Shown here in pieces: positions 1 through 7,951 of a stretch of 11,263 nt of DNA. Source of the DNA: an uncultured Alphaproteobacteria bacterium (GTDB taxonomy: Bacteria; Pseudomonadota; Alphaproteobacteria; RF32; CAG-239); contig USCF01000017.1 of assembly GCA_900553115.1 (NCBI GenBank), forward strand, positions 1 to 11,263, in the 5' to 3' direction. Numbering within the stretch: position 1 is the first letter of the stretch; every line of letters begins with the position of its first letter. A program made the translations under genes and the position numbers. The notes beneath the pieces were generated by a model. It saw only the letters and a program-made list of their open reading frames with translations. It ran no database searches and was not told the origin of the DNA.

Positions 1-14
1 AAATATCCATAAAC

Positions 15-26
15 TTATTGTTTAAT
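15..26 (+). promoter_or_regulatory. Putative -10 promoter element of the small membrane protein gene
   Basis: The bases TTATTG (15-20) are followed by TTTAAT (21-26), which resembles a -10 box. It ends 31 nt before the ATG at 58, so a transcript would have a leader of about 25 nt. The matching -35 would fall at or beyond the window edge and cannot be judged. The same TTATTG plus -10-like arrangement appears upstream of the glycosyltransferase and mutS. A second -10-like hexamer, TATAAC, lies at 34-39. This assignment is an inference from pattern and spacing. Confidence 0.35.
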
Positions 27-57
27 TTTAATGTATAACCCCTTTATTTTATAAGTT

Positions 58-429
58 ATGAAGAGAACTTTGGTTAGTGTTATCATTCTTGTAGTGGCAT
101 TTTTTGCAATAATGATTGTTGGCGCCAAGGCTAACGGTACAGTGATTAATCTGGAAAGCGGAGAAGGCATTGAATATGCTTTTTATAGCATAGTTTCGGT
201 GATTATGTCTCTTTGTGCTGCTTGTTATTTCGGCAGCAACCGCAAAAGATGTATTATGTTTTTGCTGTTTGCTTGGCTGTTGCCTCTTGTCGCCGGGATT
301 ACGACATTTTTAGTGGCAGCCGTTTTCAGCTCGCTGATTACAGTTGTGACAGATCAAAAGGTCTTAAACTGGTTTAAAGAGATGGCAGAACCTGATAAAG
401 GTTGTACGCTTGATGAAACTGATGAATAA
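58..429 (+). CDS. Small multi-pass inner-membrane protein of unknown function
   Basis: This 123-residue protein belongs to no family I recognise. Hydrophobic stretches lie at about residues 5-23, 41-58 and 65-98; the last is long enough for two short helices broken around the Pro76-Gly80 region. Basic residues before the first helix (KR) and in the NRKR loop at 61-64 suggest that both sides are cytoplasmic by the positive-inside rule. The tail (about 100-123) is soluble and acidic. The first segment could also be an uncleaved signal anchor. The ATG is preferred because an in-frame TAA lies at 52-54, so the frame cannot extend upstream. There is no convincing Shine-Dalgarno sequence. A terminator follows directly and the next gene has its own promoter, so the gene looks monocistronic unless something upstream reads in. 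Coding status is likely from the organised hydrophobicity and flanking signals. Confidence 0.65.
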   Translation: MKRTLVSVIILVVAFFAIMIVGAKANGTVINLESGEGIEYAFYSIVSVIMSLCAACYFGSNRKRCIMFLLFAWLLPLVAGITTFLVAAVFSSLITVVTDQKVLNWFKEMAEPDKGCTLDETDE

Positions 430-432
430 CCT

Positions 433-473
433 AAAAAACGCTGTTATCTTGTAAAAGGTAACAGTGTTTTTTT
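433..473 (+). terminator. Rho-independent terminator after the small membrane protein
   Basis: A 13-bp stem pairs 438-450 with 455-467 across a GTAA loop (451-454), with two G:U wobbles. It is followed by a run of T to 473 and preceded by a run of A from 433, so it could also work on the opposite strand. It starts 4 nt after the TAA stop. Confidence 0.88.
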
Positions 474-505
474 GTGTGCTGATGTGTATAACCTGTCGTA
501 AATTT

Positions 506-533
506 TTGAAAAATACAGTGTTTATTGTATAAT
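506..533 (+). promoter_or_regulatory. Sigma-70-type promoter of the glycosyltransferase-thrS unit
   Basis: TTGAAA (506-511) and TATAAT (528-533) are separated by 16 nt, close to the housekeeping consensus. The predicted transcription start is near 540, about 30 nt before the ATG at 570. This placement also rules out the TTG at 525 as a start codon, because it lies inside the promoter. The TTATTG just before the -10 box is shared with two other promoters in this window. Confidence 0.75.
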
Positions 534-569
534 GCGACAAATTTTAATTGGACTGTACAGGTGAAAAGT

Positions 570-1721
570 ATGGAAAATCAAGAAAACAAAAAAATAGTAG
601 TGCTGCAAGTTTTGCCGGAATTAGGACAAGGCGGAGTTGAGCTTGGAACTATTGAAATTGCTTCGGAATTGCAAAAACAAGGCATTGAAAACTATGTTGC
701 TTCCGAAGGCGGCCGCATGGAATATAATTTGGACCGTATCAAGGTTAAACATTTTACATTGCCGCTGAAAACGAAAAATATTTTCAAAATGTATTTAAAT
801 TCGCTGCGTTTGGCAAAAATTATCAAAAAATACGGCATCACTATTGTGCATGCGCGTTCGCGAGCTCCGGCGTGGAGCGCATATTGGGCGGCAAAGCGTT
901 GCGGCGTGCATTTTGTGACAACTTTTCACGGTACATATGGTTTAGGACCATGGGGTATTAAAAAGTTTTATAACAAAATTATGACCTATGGCGAACGGGT
1001 GATAGCAATTTCTAACCATATCAAACAGCATATTTTGAAAAATTATAAAACAGATGAAAGCAAGATTCGTTTGATTCATCGCTGTGTGAATATGGAAAAC
1101 TTTAATGTGGAAACAACTTCTGCCGAGCGGATGATTAAATATCTTGAGGATAATAATATTCCTGAAGATAAGCCGATTGTGACTTTGATTGGCCGTCTGA
1201 CCAATTGGAAAGGGCAAAAACTGCTGATTGAAGCTTTGCATCTGCTTGAAAATGAAGATTTTTTCTGCGTGATGATTGGTGACGACCAAGGACGCAAAAA
1301 ATATTCGGCGGAATTGCGCAAAATGATTGACAACTACAATATGACCGACCGCTTTTTATTTATTCGCAATGTTAAGGATATTCCGGCAGCGATGATGGTT
1401 TCAGATGTTGTCCTGTCCACCTCCATAGAGCCGGAAGCTTTTGGACGTATTGCCATAGAGGGGCAGGCAATGGGGCGAGTCGTTGTGGCTTCAAACATCG
1501 GCGGTTCGGTAGAAACCGTTATTGACGGCGTGACCGGCAGGCTTTATGAAAGCACCAGCGCCAAGGCTCTGGCCGAGGCTATCGAGTGGGCATTGCATCT
1601 TTCAACCGAAGAGAGAGAAAAAATTGGTGCTGCCGGTATAAAAAATGTAAAAGAACATTTTACAAAACAAATTATGTGTGATAAAACAATTGAGGTTTAT
1701 AAAGAACTAATAAACTTATAA
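570..1721 (+). CDS. GT4-family (GT-B fold) glycosyltransferase
   Basis: This 383-residue protein probably transfers a sugar from a nucleotide-sugar donor to a cell-envelope glycan or lipid acceptor at the cytoplasmic face of the membrane. The N-terminal half is the acceptor-side Rossmann domain. It has the family's GGVE glycine-rich loop (residues 21-24), the HARSRAPAW segment (94-102) and TTFHG (117-121). The C-terminal donor domain opens with GRLTNWKG (208-215) and carries the retaining-GT4 E-x7-E motif (Glu289 and Glu297). I see no signal peptide or membrane helix. The start is the ATG at 570, with an AGGTGA Shine-Dalgarno at 559-564 and a 5-nt spacer. The frame is open back to a TTG at 525, but that overlaps the promoter -10 box. 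thrS follows 31 nt downstream with no terminator between, so the two may be co-transcribed. Donor and acceptor cannot be told from sequence. The motif set resembles alphaproteobacterial envelope-polysaccharide glycosyltransferases. Confidence 0.9.
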   Translation: MENQENKKIVVLQVLPELGQGGVELGTIEIASELQKQGIENYVASEGGRMEYNLDRIKVKHFTLPLKTKNIFKMYLNSLRLAKIIKKYGITIVHARSRAPAWSAYWAAKRCGVHFVTTFHGTYGLGPWGIKKFYNKIMTYGERVIAISNHIKQHILKNYKTDESKIRLIHRCVNMENFNVETTSAERMIKYLEDNNIPEDKPIVTLIGRLTNWKGQKLLIEALHLLENEDFFCVMIGDDQGRKKYSAELRKMIDNYNMTDRFLFIRNVKDIPAAMMVSDVVLSTSIEPEAFGRIAIEGQAMGRVVVASNIGGSVETVIDGVTGRLYESTSAKALAEAIEWALHLSTEEREKIGAAGIKNVKEHFTKQIMCDKTIEVYKELINL

Positions 1722-1752
1722 TGAACTTTTTAATAGTGAAAAGGTAGATAAA

Positions 1753-3684
1753 ATGGTTAAAATTAAATTGCCAGATGGCAGTATATTAGATGAAAAAGAC
1801 GGCGTTTCCGGCTTGGAAATCGCCAATAAAATAAGCACAAGTTTGGGAAAGGCCGCTTTGGCAGTTTCCGTTAATGACAAATTGCAGGACTTAACCGCTC
1901 CGATAACCACCGATTCTACAGTCACTATTATCACCGCCAAAGACAAAGACGGTTTACAAATTTTGCGTCACTCTTGCTCTCACGTTATGGCTCAAGCTGT
2001 TAAAGAACTGTGGCCAGATGCTCAAGTAACAATCGGTCCGGCTATTGAAAACGGTTTTTACTATGATTTTTCGTGCAAAGAAAACTTTACAACGGAAGAT
2101 TTTGCTAAGATAGAAGCTAAAATGCACGAAATTGTTAAACGTGATGAAAAAATTGAACGTATTGTAATGTCACGTCAGGAAGCTATCGAATTTTTCAAAA
2201 AGCTTGGCGAACACTATAAAGTGCAGATTATCGAAGATTTGCCTGAAGATGAAACAATCACTTTGTATCGTCAAGGCAATTACACCGATTTGTGCCGCGG
2301 TCCGCACGTTCCGTCAACCGGTAAAATCGGCGATGCATTCAAAATTACTAAAGTTGCCGGCGCTTATTGGCGCGGTGATGCCAAAAATGAAATGCTGCAG
2401 CGTTTGTATGCAACCGCTTGGCCGACAAAAAAAGAATTGGACGCTTATTTGACTATGCTTGAAGAAGCCGCTAAGCGCGACCATCGTAAAATCGGCAAGG
2501 AAATGGATTTGTTCCATTTTGAGCCGGAATATGCTCCGGGCGCTGTTTTTTGGCATGACAAAGGATATAAAGTATATCGCAAGCTGATTGAATATATGCG
2601 CAACCGCCAAGAGCATAACGGTTATGAAGAGATTTCTACACCGCGTATTATGGATAAATGCTTGTGGGTTACCTCCGGTCACTGGGATAAATATGGCGCG
2701 CATAACTATTCCGGCAAAACCGAAGACGGCAAAGAATTTTGCGTTAAACCAATGAACTGCCCTGGCGGATTGCTGGTTTATAAGCAAGGCGTTAAGTCTT
2801 ATCGTGATTTGCCGCTGCGTATGGCTGAATTTGGTAAGGTAAACCGTTATGAGGCTTCGGGCTCTTTGATGGGCTTGATGCGTGTGCGTGAATTTACGCA
2901 AGATGATGCGCACATTTTCTGCACTCCGGAACAAATGGAAGATGAGTGCATTCGCACGATGAAACTGATTTTTGATATTTATAAAGACTTTGGTTTTGAT
3001 AACATCAAAATTTATCTTTCGACTCGTCCGGACAGCATTTATCGTATCGGTTCTGATGAAATTTGGGATTTGTGCGAAAATTCATTGGCTCACGCTTTGG
3101 AAAAACACGGTTACAAATATGAAATCAACGCCGGAGAGGGTGCTTTCTACGGTCCTAAATTGGAATTTATTTTGCGCGACGCTATTGGTCGTGAGTGGCA
3201 ATGCGGTACTATTCAGGTTGATATGAACTTGCCTCAGCGCTTTGATATTTCGTATATCGGCGAAGACGGCGAAAAACATCAGCCGGTTATGCTGCACCGC
3301 GCTTTGTTTGGCTCTATTGAGCGTTTCTTGGGTATTTTGATTGAACATCACGCCGGTAAACTGCCTTTGTGGCTGTCACCTGAACAAGTTGTGGTTGCTC
3401 CGATTGTCAGCGAATTTGACGACTATGCAAAAGAAGTTGCTGCTGCTTTGACTAAAGCGGGGTTGACAGCAGAAACAGATTTGCGTAATGAAAAAATCAA
3501 CTACAAGGTTCGCGAACATTCTTTGGCAAAAATTCCGGTGATTGCTGTTGTCGGCGCTAAAGAAAAAGAAAACCGCACGGTGACAGTTCGCCGTTTGGGT
3601 TCGGAAAAACAAGAAGTTATGTCTTTAGACGACTTTGTAGCTCAACTGCAAAAAGAAGCGGAAATGCCGCATAGATTTGAATAG
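1753..3684 (+). CDS. thrS: Threonyl-tRNA synthetase
   Basis: This 643-residue enzyme charges tRNA-Thr with threonine using ATP and edits mischarged Ser-tRNA-Thr. It is a full-length class II synthetase. Domains run in order: TGS (about 1-61); the editing domain with HxxxH (His73, His77) and the Cys181/His185 pair; the catalytic core (about 245-535) with motif 1 near 285-300, motif 2 around RVREF (377-381) and motif 3 around HRALFGSIERF (515-525); and the anticodon-binding domain (about 540-643). The catalytic zinc ligands are present as Cys336, His387 and His515. All key residues are intact. The ATG at 1753 has an AAAGG Shine-Dalgarno at 1740-1744 with an 8-nt spacer. The upstream gap is too short for a long operator leader of the E. 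coli thrS type, so autoregulation of that kind is not evident. Transcription probably enters from the glycosyltransferase promoter, and a strong hairpin terminator follows. Confidence 0.98.
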   Translation: MVKIKLPDGSILDEKDGVSGLEIANKISTSLGKAALAVSVNDKLQDLTAPITTDSTVTIITAKDKDGLQILRHSCSHVMAQAVKELWPDAQVTIGPAIENGFYYDFSCKENFTTEDFAKIEAKMHEIVKRDEKIERIVMSRQEAIEFFKKLGEHYKVQIIEDLPEDETITLYRQGNYTDLCRGPHVPSTGKIGDAFKITKVAGAYWRGDAKNEMLQRLYATAWPTKKELDAYLTMLEEAAKRDHRKIGKEMDLFHFEPEYAPGAVFWHDKGYKVYRKLIEYMRNRQEHNGYEEISTPRIMDKCLWVTSGHWDKYGAHNYSGKTEDGKEFCVKPMNCPGGLLVYKQGVKSYRDLPLRMAEFGKVNRYEASGSLMGLMRVREFTQDDAHIFCTPEQMEDECIRTMKLIFDIYKDFGFDNIKIYLSTRPDSIYRIGSDEIWDLCENSLAHALEKHGYKYEINAGEGAFYGPKLEFILRDAIGREWQCGTIQVDMNLPQRFDISYIGEDGEKHQPVMLHRALFGSIERFLGILIEHHAGKLPLWLSPEQVVVAPIVSEFDDYAKEVAAALTKAGLTAETDLRNEKINYKVREHSLAKIPVIAVVGAKEKENRTVTVRRLGSEKQEVMSLDDFVAQLQKEAEMPHRFE

Positions 3685-3712
3685 TCAAATTTTTTGACAT
3701 TTACCGAATAAC

Positions 3713-3747
3713 AAACACCGGTTGCTGTAATTTGTAACCGGTGTTTT
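3713..3747 (+). terminator. Rho-independent terminator after thrS, in the convergent gap
   Basis: A 13-bp stem pairs 3713-3725 with 3734-3746 around an 8-nt loop, with one G:U pair and a CACCGG core. A short T run follows (3744-3747). The T tract is short but the stem is strong. Because thrS and the histidine kinase converge here, it may serve both strands; on the minus strand the trailing sequence is less T-rich. Confidence 0.8.
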
Positions 3748-3765
3748 GATTTGTTTGTCATTTTT

Positions 3766-5184
3766 TTAGGGCTTAAGCGGAAGATAAACAGTAAAGGTCG
3801 TGCCGTTATAAGTGGTTGATGTAACTGTTAAATTACCGTGATGGTGACGAATAATCTGCTTGGCAATAGCCAGCCCCAAACCAGTACCGCGGATTTTCAT
3901 ATCCTTATGAATTTGCATTCGATAAAATTTTTCGGTCAGGCGAGCGAGATCTTCTTTGGCAATTTTTGGCCCTTTGTTATTAAATGCGATGCTGACAGCC
4001 TTTCCTGTTGCCACGTTTTGCCCATTTCCGGCCGGAATTTCGGCGACAGTTTTGATATCAATTGTCACTTCAGAATTTTCTTGCGCGTATTTTATGGCGT
4101 TATCCAGCAGATTTTGCAAAATTTGATGGATTTCTTGTTTGTCACCGATAATTTTAGGGATTCGTCCCTGTTCAGAAACTTTTAGGTTTACAGAATGCTG
4201 AAACGCTTTTATTTTCAGGGCTTCCGTAACATCATCTATAGTTTCAGAGATGTTGACCTTGTCTTTCAGCTCTTTGTCTTGAGCCATTTCCAAACGAGAA
4301 AGCGACAATAAATTTTCGATGAGGCTAGACATATAATCTGCCTGTTCTTTCATAATGTTTAAAAAAGCTTCTCGGGCATCGGCATCGTCTTTGGCCGAAG
4401 TTTGCAGGGTTTCAATAAATCCGGAAATAACAGAAAGCGGTGTTCTCAACTCGTGGCTTGCGTTGGCTACAAAATCAGATTGCATTTTTTCGAGGCTCAT
4501 GGCTTTGCTGATATCATAAAGCGAAACCACAGCCACAGCTCGACCTTTTGAATACCATGGAAGTTTGGTTATGTGGGCATAAATGCGTTTATTGATTTTT
4601 CCGCCGGCATGAAATACTAAACTTTCGGATTCGCTTTTGCCTTTCAACACTTTTTCTACTGAAGCAACAAAAATATTTACATTAAAGATGGAATCGATGT
4701 TGCGGCCAACAATATCTTCACCCAAAAGATTGCGGGCGGAAAGGTTGCTTCCGGTTACGGCGCCTTCGCCATCCAGCATCAAAATTGGGTCGGGCAGGGT
4801 GTCTAAAACTGCGGCGTCAGACATAGTTTGAGCTTCTAGCGATTCTGCTTTTGAGGCCCAAAACCGGTGGATGGAATTAACCGCTTCAGCAATTTTTTTG
4901 GCGTCTTGTTCCGAAAGTTTTAAATCTGGATTGTTTTTTTCATCTCCGGCCAGAGAGTAGATGTATTGCTTTAGCGATTGCATTTCATAGCTTAGCGGTA
5001 AAAGCGAGAACATATTGAACAAAATGATGATAACATAGCAAAAAAATGAAATCCATGGTGAAACAATGTTGAGCATGGATAAGAGTATAAAAACAACCGC
5101 AGAGGGCAAAGATAAAATAATCACTCTTGTTGAAAAAGAAGAATCTTTTTCCAAACCCAATAAACGTTTCATATTTTTCAGCAT
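3766..5184 (-). CDS. Membrane-anchored PAS sensor histidine kinase, PhoR-like
   Basis: This 472-residue kinase would autophosphorylate on His244 and pass the phosphate to a response regulator not present in this window. Two membrane helices (about 19-39 and 44-64) are joined by only a few residues, so there is essentially no periplasmic sensor domain. A PAS-like domain occupies about 118-228. HisKA holds the H-box NASHELRTPL (241-250). The ATPase domain has the N-box (Asn358, Asn362), the F-box region LTEKFYR (416-422) and the G2 box RGTGLGLAI (432-440). The G1 box is atypical: NKGPKI (403-408), with Asn where Asp is usual and Lys407 where the second Gly is usual. CusS-type kinases also have Asn there, so activity is probably retained. 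The ATG at 5184 has a GGGA at 5194-5197; the alternative Met5 lacks one. The gene is divergent from mutS and convergent with thrS. Layout resembles PhoR, but without phoB, pst or phoU alongside I do not assign the name. Confidence 0.9.
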   Translation of the reverse strand: MLKNMKRLLGLEKDSSFSTRVIILSLPSAVVFILLSMLNIVSPWISFFCYVIIILFNMFSLLPLSYEMQSLKQYIYSLAGDEKNNPDLKLSEQDAKKIAEAVNSIHRFWASKAESLEAQTMSDAAVLDTLPDPILMLDGEGAVTGSNLSARNLLGEDIVGRNIDSIFNVNIFVASVEKVLKGKSESESLVFHAGGKINKRIYAHITKLPWYSKGRAVAVVSLYDISKAMSLEKMQSDFVANASHELRTPLSVISGFIETLQTSAKDDADAREAFLNIMKEQADYMSSLIENLLSLSRLEMAQDKELKDKVNISETIDDVTEALKIKAFQHSVNLKVSEQGRIPKIIGDKQEIHQILQNLLDNAIKYAQENSEVTIDIKTVAEIPAGNGQNVATGKAVSIAFNNKGPKIAKEDLARLTEKFYRMQIHKDMKIRGTGLGLAIAKQIIRHHHGNLTVTSTTYNGTTFTVYLPLKP

Positions 5185-5218
5185 GGTAATTATCCCGTCG
5201 ATAAAATTGATAAAATGA

Positions 5219-5246
5219 TAGACTTAACCGTCTTTTATTGTAGAAT
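5219..5246 (+). promoter_or_regulatory. Putative mutS operon promoter
   Basis: TAGACT (5219-5224) and TAGAAT (5241-5246) are 16 nt apart. The -35 match is moderate and the -10 match is good. The predicted start is near 5253, about 24 nt before the mutS ATG. TTATTG immediately precedes the -10 box, as in the glycosyltransferase promoter. The -10 box lies within the palindrome at 5235-5253. Confidence 0.45.
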
Positions 5247-5253
5247 ACAATAA
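5235..5253. promoter_or_regulatory. Perfect inverted repeat in the kinase-mutS divergent region, candidate operator
   Basis: TTATTGTA (5235-5242) and TACAATAA (5246-5253) are exact reverse complements around a GAA centre (5243-5245), giving 8-bp arms and 19 bp in all. It overlaps the predicted -10 box and start site of mutS and a candidate minus-strand -10 for the kinase. A bound dimeric regulator could therefore affect both genes. Low GC and the lack of a T tract argue against a terminator. The regulatory role is an inference. Confidence 0.4.
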
Positions 5254-5269
5254 GTTTAAATAGGTTTAA
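5242..5269 (-). promoter_or_regulatory. Possible promoter of the histidine kinase
   Basis: On the minus strand TTAAAC (5269-5264) and TATTCT (5247-5242) are 16 nt apart, giving a start near 5235 and a leader of about 50 nt to the ATG at 5184. Both hexamers are imperfect and the region is AT-rich, so chance matches are easy. It is offered as the best candidate in the 92-nt gap, not as a firm call. Confidence 0.22.
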
Positions 5270-5276
5270 TTTTGCT

Positions 5277-7949
5277 ATGACAGAAAAAAGTAATTTGACA
5301 CCGGCTATGGTGCAATATATGGAGCTGAAAAAAGCTCATCAAGACTATTTGTTGTTTTATCGCATGGGCGATTTTTATGAGTTGTTTTTTGAAGATGCCA
5401 TAACGGCTTCAAAAGCTTTGGATATTGCGTTGACTAAACGCGGAAAAGCCGATGGAAAAGATGTGCCGATGTGCGGTGTGCCTTTTCATGCTTATGAAAG
5501 CTATATGGCAAAGCTGATTAAACAGGGCTTTAAAGTTGCTATTTGCGAACAAATGGAAGATCCACTTGAGGCTAAAAAACGCGGCTATAAAGCTATTGTG
5601 CGGCGAGATGTGGTGCGTTTGGTCACTCCTGGAACTATTACCGAAGACACAATTTTAGATTCGCGTAAAAACAATTATCTTTTGTGTTTGGCAAAAATAA
5701 ACGATGTTTTTGGTTTGGCGTGGATAGACCTTTCTACCGGCGTATTCTATACCCAGCTTTTGGAGGTCAATGCTCAAAACGAAGCGTCTGAACTGCATAC
5801 GGCAATAGATAGATTGGCGCCGAGTGAAATTTTGGTGGCAGATACATTGTTGCAAAATTCGGAGCTTTTCCATTTGCTTAACGAATATAAAGAAAAACTA
5901 TCCGTTTTGCCGCAAGCTCGTTTCAATAGCGGCAACGCCGAAAAAAGAATCTTAGAATTTTATCAGGTAAACACTCTGGATTCTTTTGGCAGCTTTAGTA
6001 AAGCCGAGATTTCTGCGGCCGGAATTTTGTTGGATTATGTGGAAAATACTCAAAAAGGAAAAATGCCGCGTATATCCCGTCCGGTCAAAATTTTAAGCAG
6101 CAAGTATATGGAAATTGACGCCGCAACCCGTCATAATTTGGATTTGTTGGAAGGTCCGCGAGGCAGCACGCTGATTTCTGTGTTGGATAGAACTGTCAGC
6201 GGTGCCGGAGCCAGATTGTTAGCCAATCGTTTGGCAAATCCGTTGTTAGATGTCAAAGAAATTAACGAGCGTTTAGATGTGGTCGATTTCTTTTTGCAAC
6301 ATCAAGATGTGCGAGAAAATGTTCGTCTGGTGTTGAAGAGTTGTCCGGATATTGAACGTGCGGTTTCTAGGCTTGGAGTGGGACGCGGCGGTCCTCGCGA
6401 TTTACTTTCTATCGGTGTGACTTTGGGTAGTTTGCCTAAGCTAAAAACTTTGGTGGAAACCTTCAAAGCGATTGATGTTGTTGATGAATTGCCGGCGGCG
6501 ATAAGTAAAATTTTGCGCAAGTTCGGCGACCATTCTATGTTGGTAAATATGCTTGCAAACGCGTTGTGGGTGGAAGATAGAACAAATGATTTGCCGCTTT
6601 TGGCGCGTGACGGCGATTTTATCAAAGCCGGATATAGTCCGGAGCTTGATGCTGTGCGGGATTTGAAAAACAAGGGACATAACTATATTTTGAATTTGCA
6701 AAGCAAATATGCGGAACAAACGGGTATTGAGCATTTAAAAATAAAATATAACAATGTGATTGGCTATTTTATTGAAATTCCAAACAAAGAAGCAGCCTCT
6801 GTGATTGCTAATCCGGAATTTATACATCGTCAATCTGTTTTAAACGCGGCGCGTTTCACCACTGTGGAGCTGACAGAGTTGGAAAATCAGATTCGCGGCG
6901 CGGCAGATAAAGCGTTGGCTTTGGAACTGGCTATTTTTGATAATCTGGTGCACAGTATTTTATTGGCTGCAGATGATATAACCCGTACGGCAAATGCGTT
7001 GGCTGAGCTTGATGTCGGCGCGGCGCTGGCTGATTTGGCGATTGAAAATAATTATTGCCGTCCGGAAATTGACGACAGTTATGCGTTTGAAATAGTTGAT
7101 GGACGTCATCCGGTGGTTGAAGAAGCAATCCGCCGCAGCCACGACGGAAGTTTTGTGGGTAATAACTGCAGTTTGGACGTTGATACGAACAGAATTTGGT
7201 TGCTCACAGGCCCGAATATGGCTGGTAAGTCCACATTTTTACGTCAAAATGCCATTATTGCGATTATGGCGCAGATGGGATCATTTGTGCCGGCTAAATC
7301 CGCGCATATAGGCTATATCGACAAGGTGTTTTCACGTGTTGGCGCTTCAGATGATTTGGCGCGCGGACGTTCGACTTTTATGGTTGAAATGGTTGAAACG
7401 GCTTCTATTTTGAATCGTGCCGACCGTCGTTCGTTTGTGATTTTAGATGAAATAGGACGCGGAACCGCCACCTTTGACGGGTTGTCAATTGCTTGGGCTG
7501 TGGTTGAGTATTTGCACGAAGTCAATAAATGCCGCGCCTTGTTTGCCACTCACTATCACGAACTCACAGATTTGGTGGGGCGTTTGAAGGCAATGACGCT
7601 GCATTGTATGAAAATCAAAGAGTTCAAAGGCGATGTTATCTTTTTACATGAAGTAATAGACGGCGCCGCCGATCGTTCATATGGTATTCATGTGGCTAAA
7701 TTAGCCGGTTTACCAAAAAAAGTGTTAGAACGGGCAGAGCAGGTACTGGCAAAGTTGGAGCATGAAAATCAGCATAAAAATCTGAATAGCTTAGATGCCG
7801 AATTGCCGCTGTTTTCTTTTGTCGCTAAAGAAGAAAAAAAATCTCCGCTTATTGAGGAATTGGAAAAAATCAATCCAGATGATTTAACAGCACGCGAGGC
7901 TTTGCAAAAATTATATGAATTACAAGATTTGCTTAAAAAGGAAGCTTAA
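5277..7949 (+). CDS. mutS: DNA mismatch repair protein MutS
   Basis: This 890-residue protein binds mispaired and small-loop DNA as a dimer and triggers mismatch repair through ATP-driven clamp sliding and MutL. The N-terminal mismatch-reading domain has the F-x-E motif within GDFYELF (Phe33, Glu35). The C-terminal ATPase has Walker A GPNMAGKST (645-653, Lys651), Walker B ILDE (722-725) and the following GRGTATFDG loop. ELPLF (842-846) resembles a sliding-clamp-binding peptide. The last about 30 residues (INPDDLTAREALQKLY and onward) resemble the tetramerisation segment at the end of E. coli MutS. All key motifs are intact and the length is normal for long MutS1. The ATG at 5277 has only a distant AGG (5262-5264), so initiation may be weak. 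It is the first gene of a tight unit: the next start is 2 nt after its stop. Confidence 0.98.
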   Translation: MTEKSNLTPAMVQYMELKKAHQDYLLFYRMGDFYELFFEDAITASKALDIALTKRGKADGKDVPMCGVPFHAYESYMAKLIKQGFKVAICEQMEDPLEAKKRGYKAIVRRDVVRLVTPGTITEDTILDSRKNNYLLCLAKINDVFGLAWIDLSTGVFYTQLLEVNAQNEASELHTAIDRLAPSEILVADTLLQNSELFHLLNEYKEKLSVLPQARFNSGNAEKRILEFYQVNTLDSFGSFSKAEISAAGILLDYVENTQKGKMPRISRPVKILSSKYMEIDAATRHNLDLLEGPRGSTLISVLDRTVSGAGARLLANRLANPLLDVKEINERLDVVDFFLQHQDVRENVRLVLKSCPDIERAVSRLGVGRGGPRDLLSIGVTLGSLPKLKTLVETFKAIDVVDELPAAISKILRKFGDHSMLVNMLANALWVEDRTNDLPLLARDGDFIKAGYSPELDAVRDLKNKGHNYILNLQSKYAEQTGIEHLKIKYNNVIGYFIEIPNKEAASVIANPEFIHRQSVLNAARFTTVELTELENQIRGAADKALALELAIFDNLVHSILLAADDITRTANALAELDVGAALADLAIENNYCRPEIDDSYAFEIVDGRHPVVEEAIRRSHDGSFVGNNCSLDVDTNRIWLLTGPNMAGKSTFLRQNAIIAIMAQMGSFVPAKSAHIGYIDKVFSRVGASDDLARGRSTFMVEMVETASILNRADRRSFVILDEIGRGTATFDGLSIAWAVVEYLHEVNKCRALFATHYHELTDLVGRLKAMTLHCMKIKEFKGDVIFLHEVIDGAADRSYGIHVAKLAGLPKKVLERAEQVLAKLEHENQHKNLNSLDAELPLFSFVAKEEKKSPLIEELEKINPDDLTAREALQKLYELQDLLKKEA

Positions 7950-7951
7950 AA

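Noticed and set aside
525..569. TTG at 525 as the start of the glycosyltransferase, giving a 398-residue protein
   Set aside because: The TTG overlaps the -10 box TATAAT (528-533) and precedes the predicted transcription start. The ATG at 570 has a well-spaced AGGTGA and begins where family homology begins.
2314..2934. A 206-codon open frame on the minus strand inside thrS
   Set aside because: It lies wholly inside the conserved catalytic region of thrS, has no ribosome site of note and no recognisable protein features. It is a shadow frame.
3684..3698. GTCAAA/TTTGAC hairpin directly at the thrS stop, as a terminator
   Set aside because: The stem is only 6 bp and AT-rich with a 3-nt loop. 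The far stronger hairpin at 3713-3747 explains termination.
3766..5184. Naming the kinase phoR
   Set aside because: Domain layout fits, but no phoB, pst or phoU gene is adjacent and the G1 box differs. The specific substrate signal cannot be inferred.
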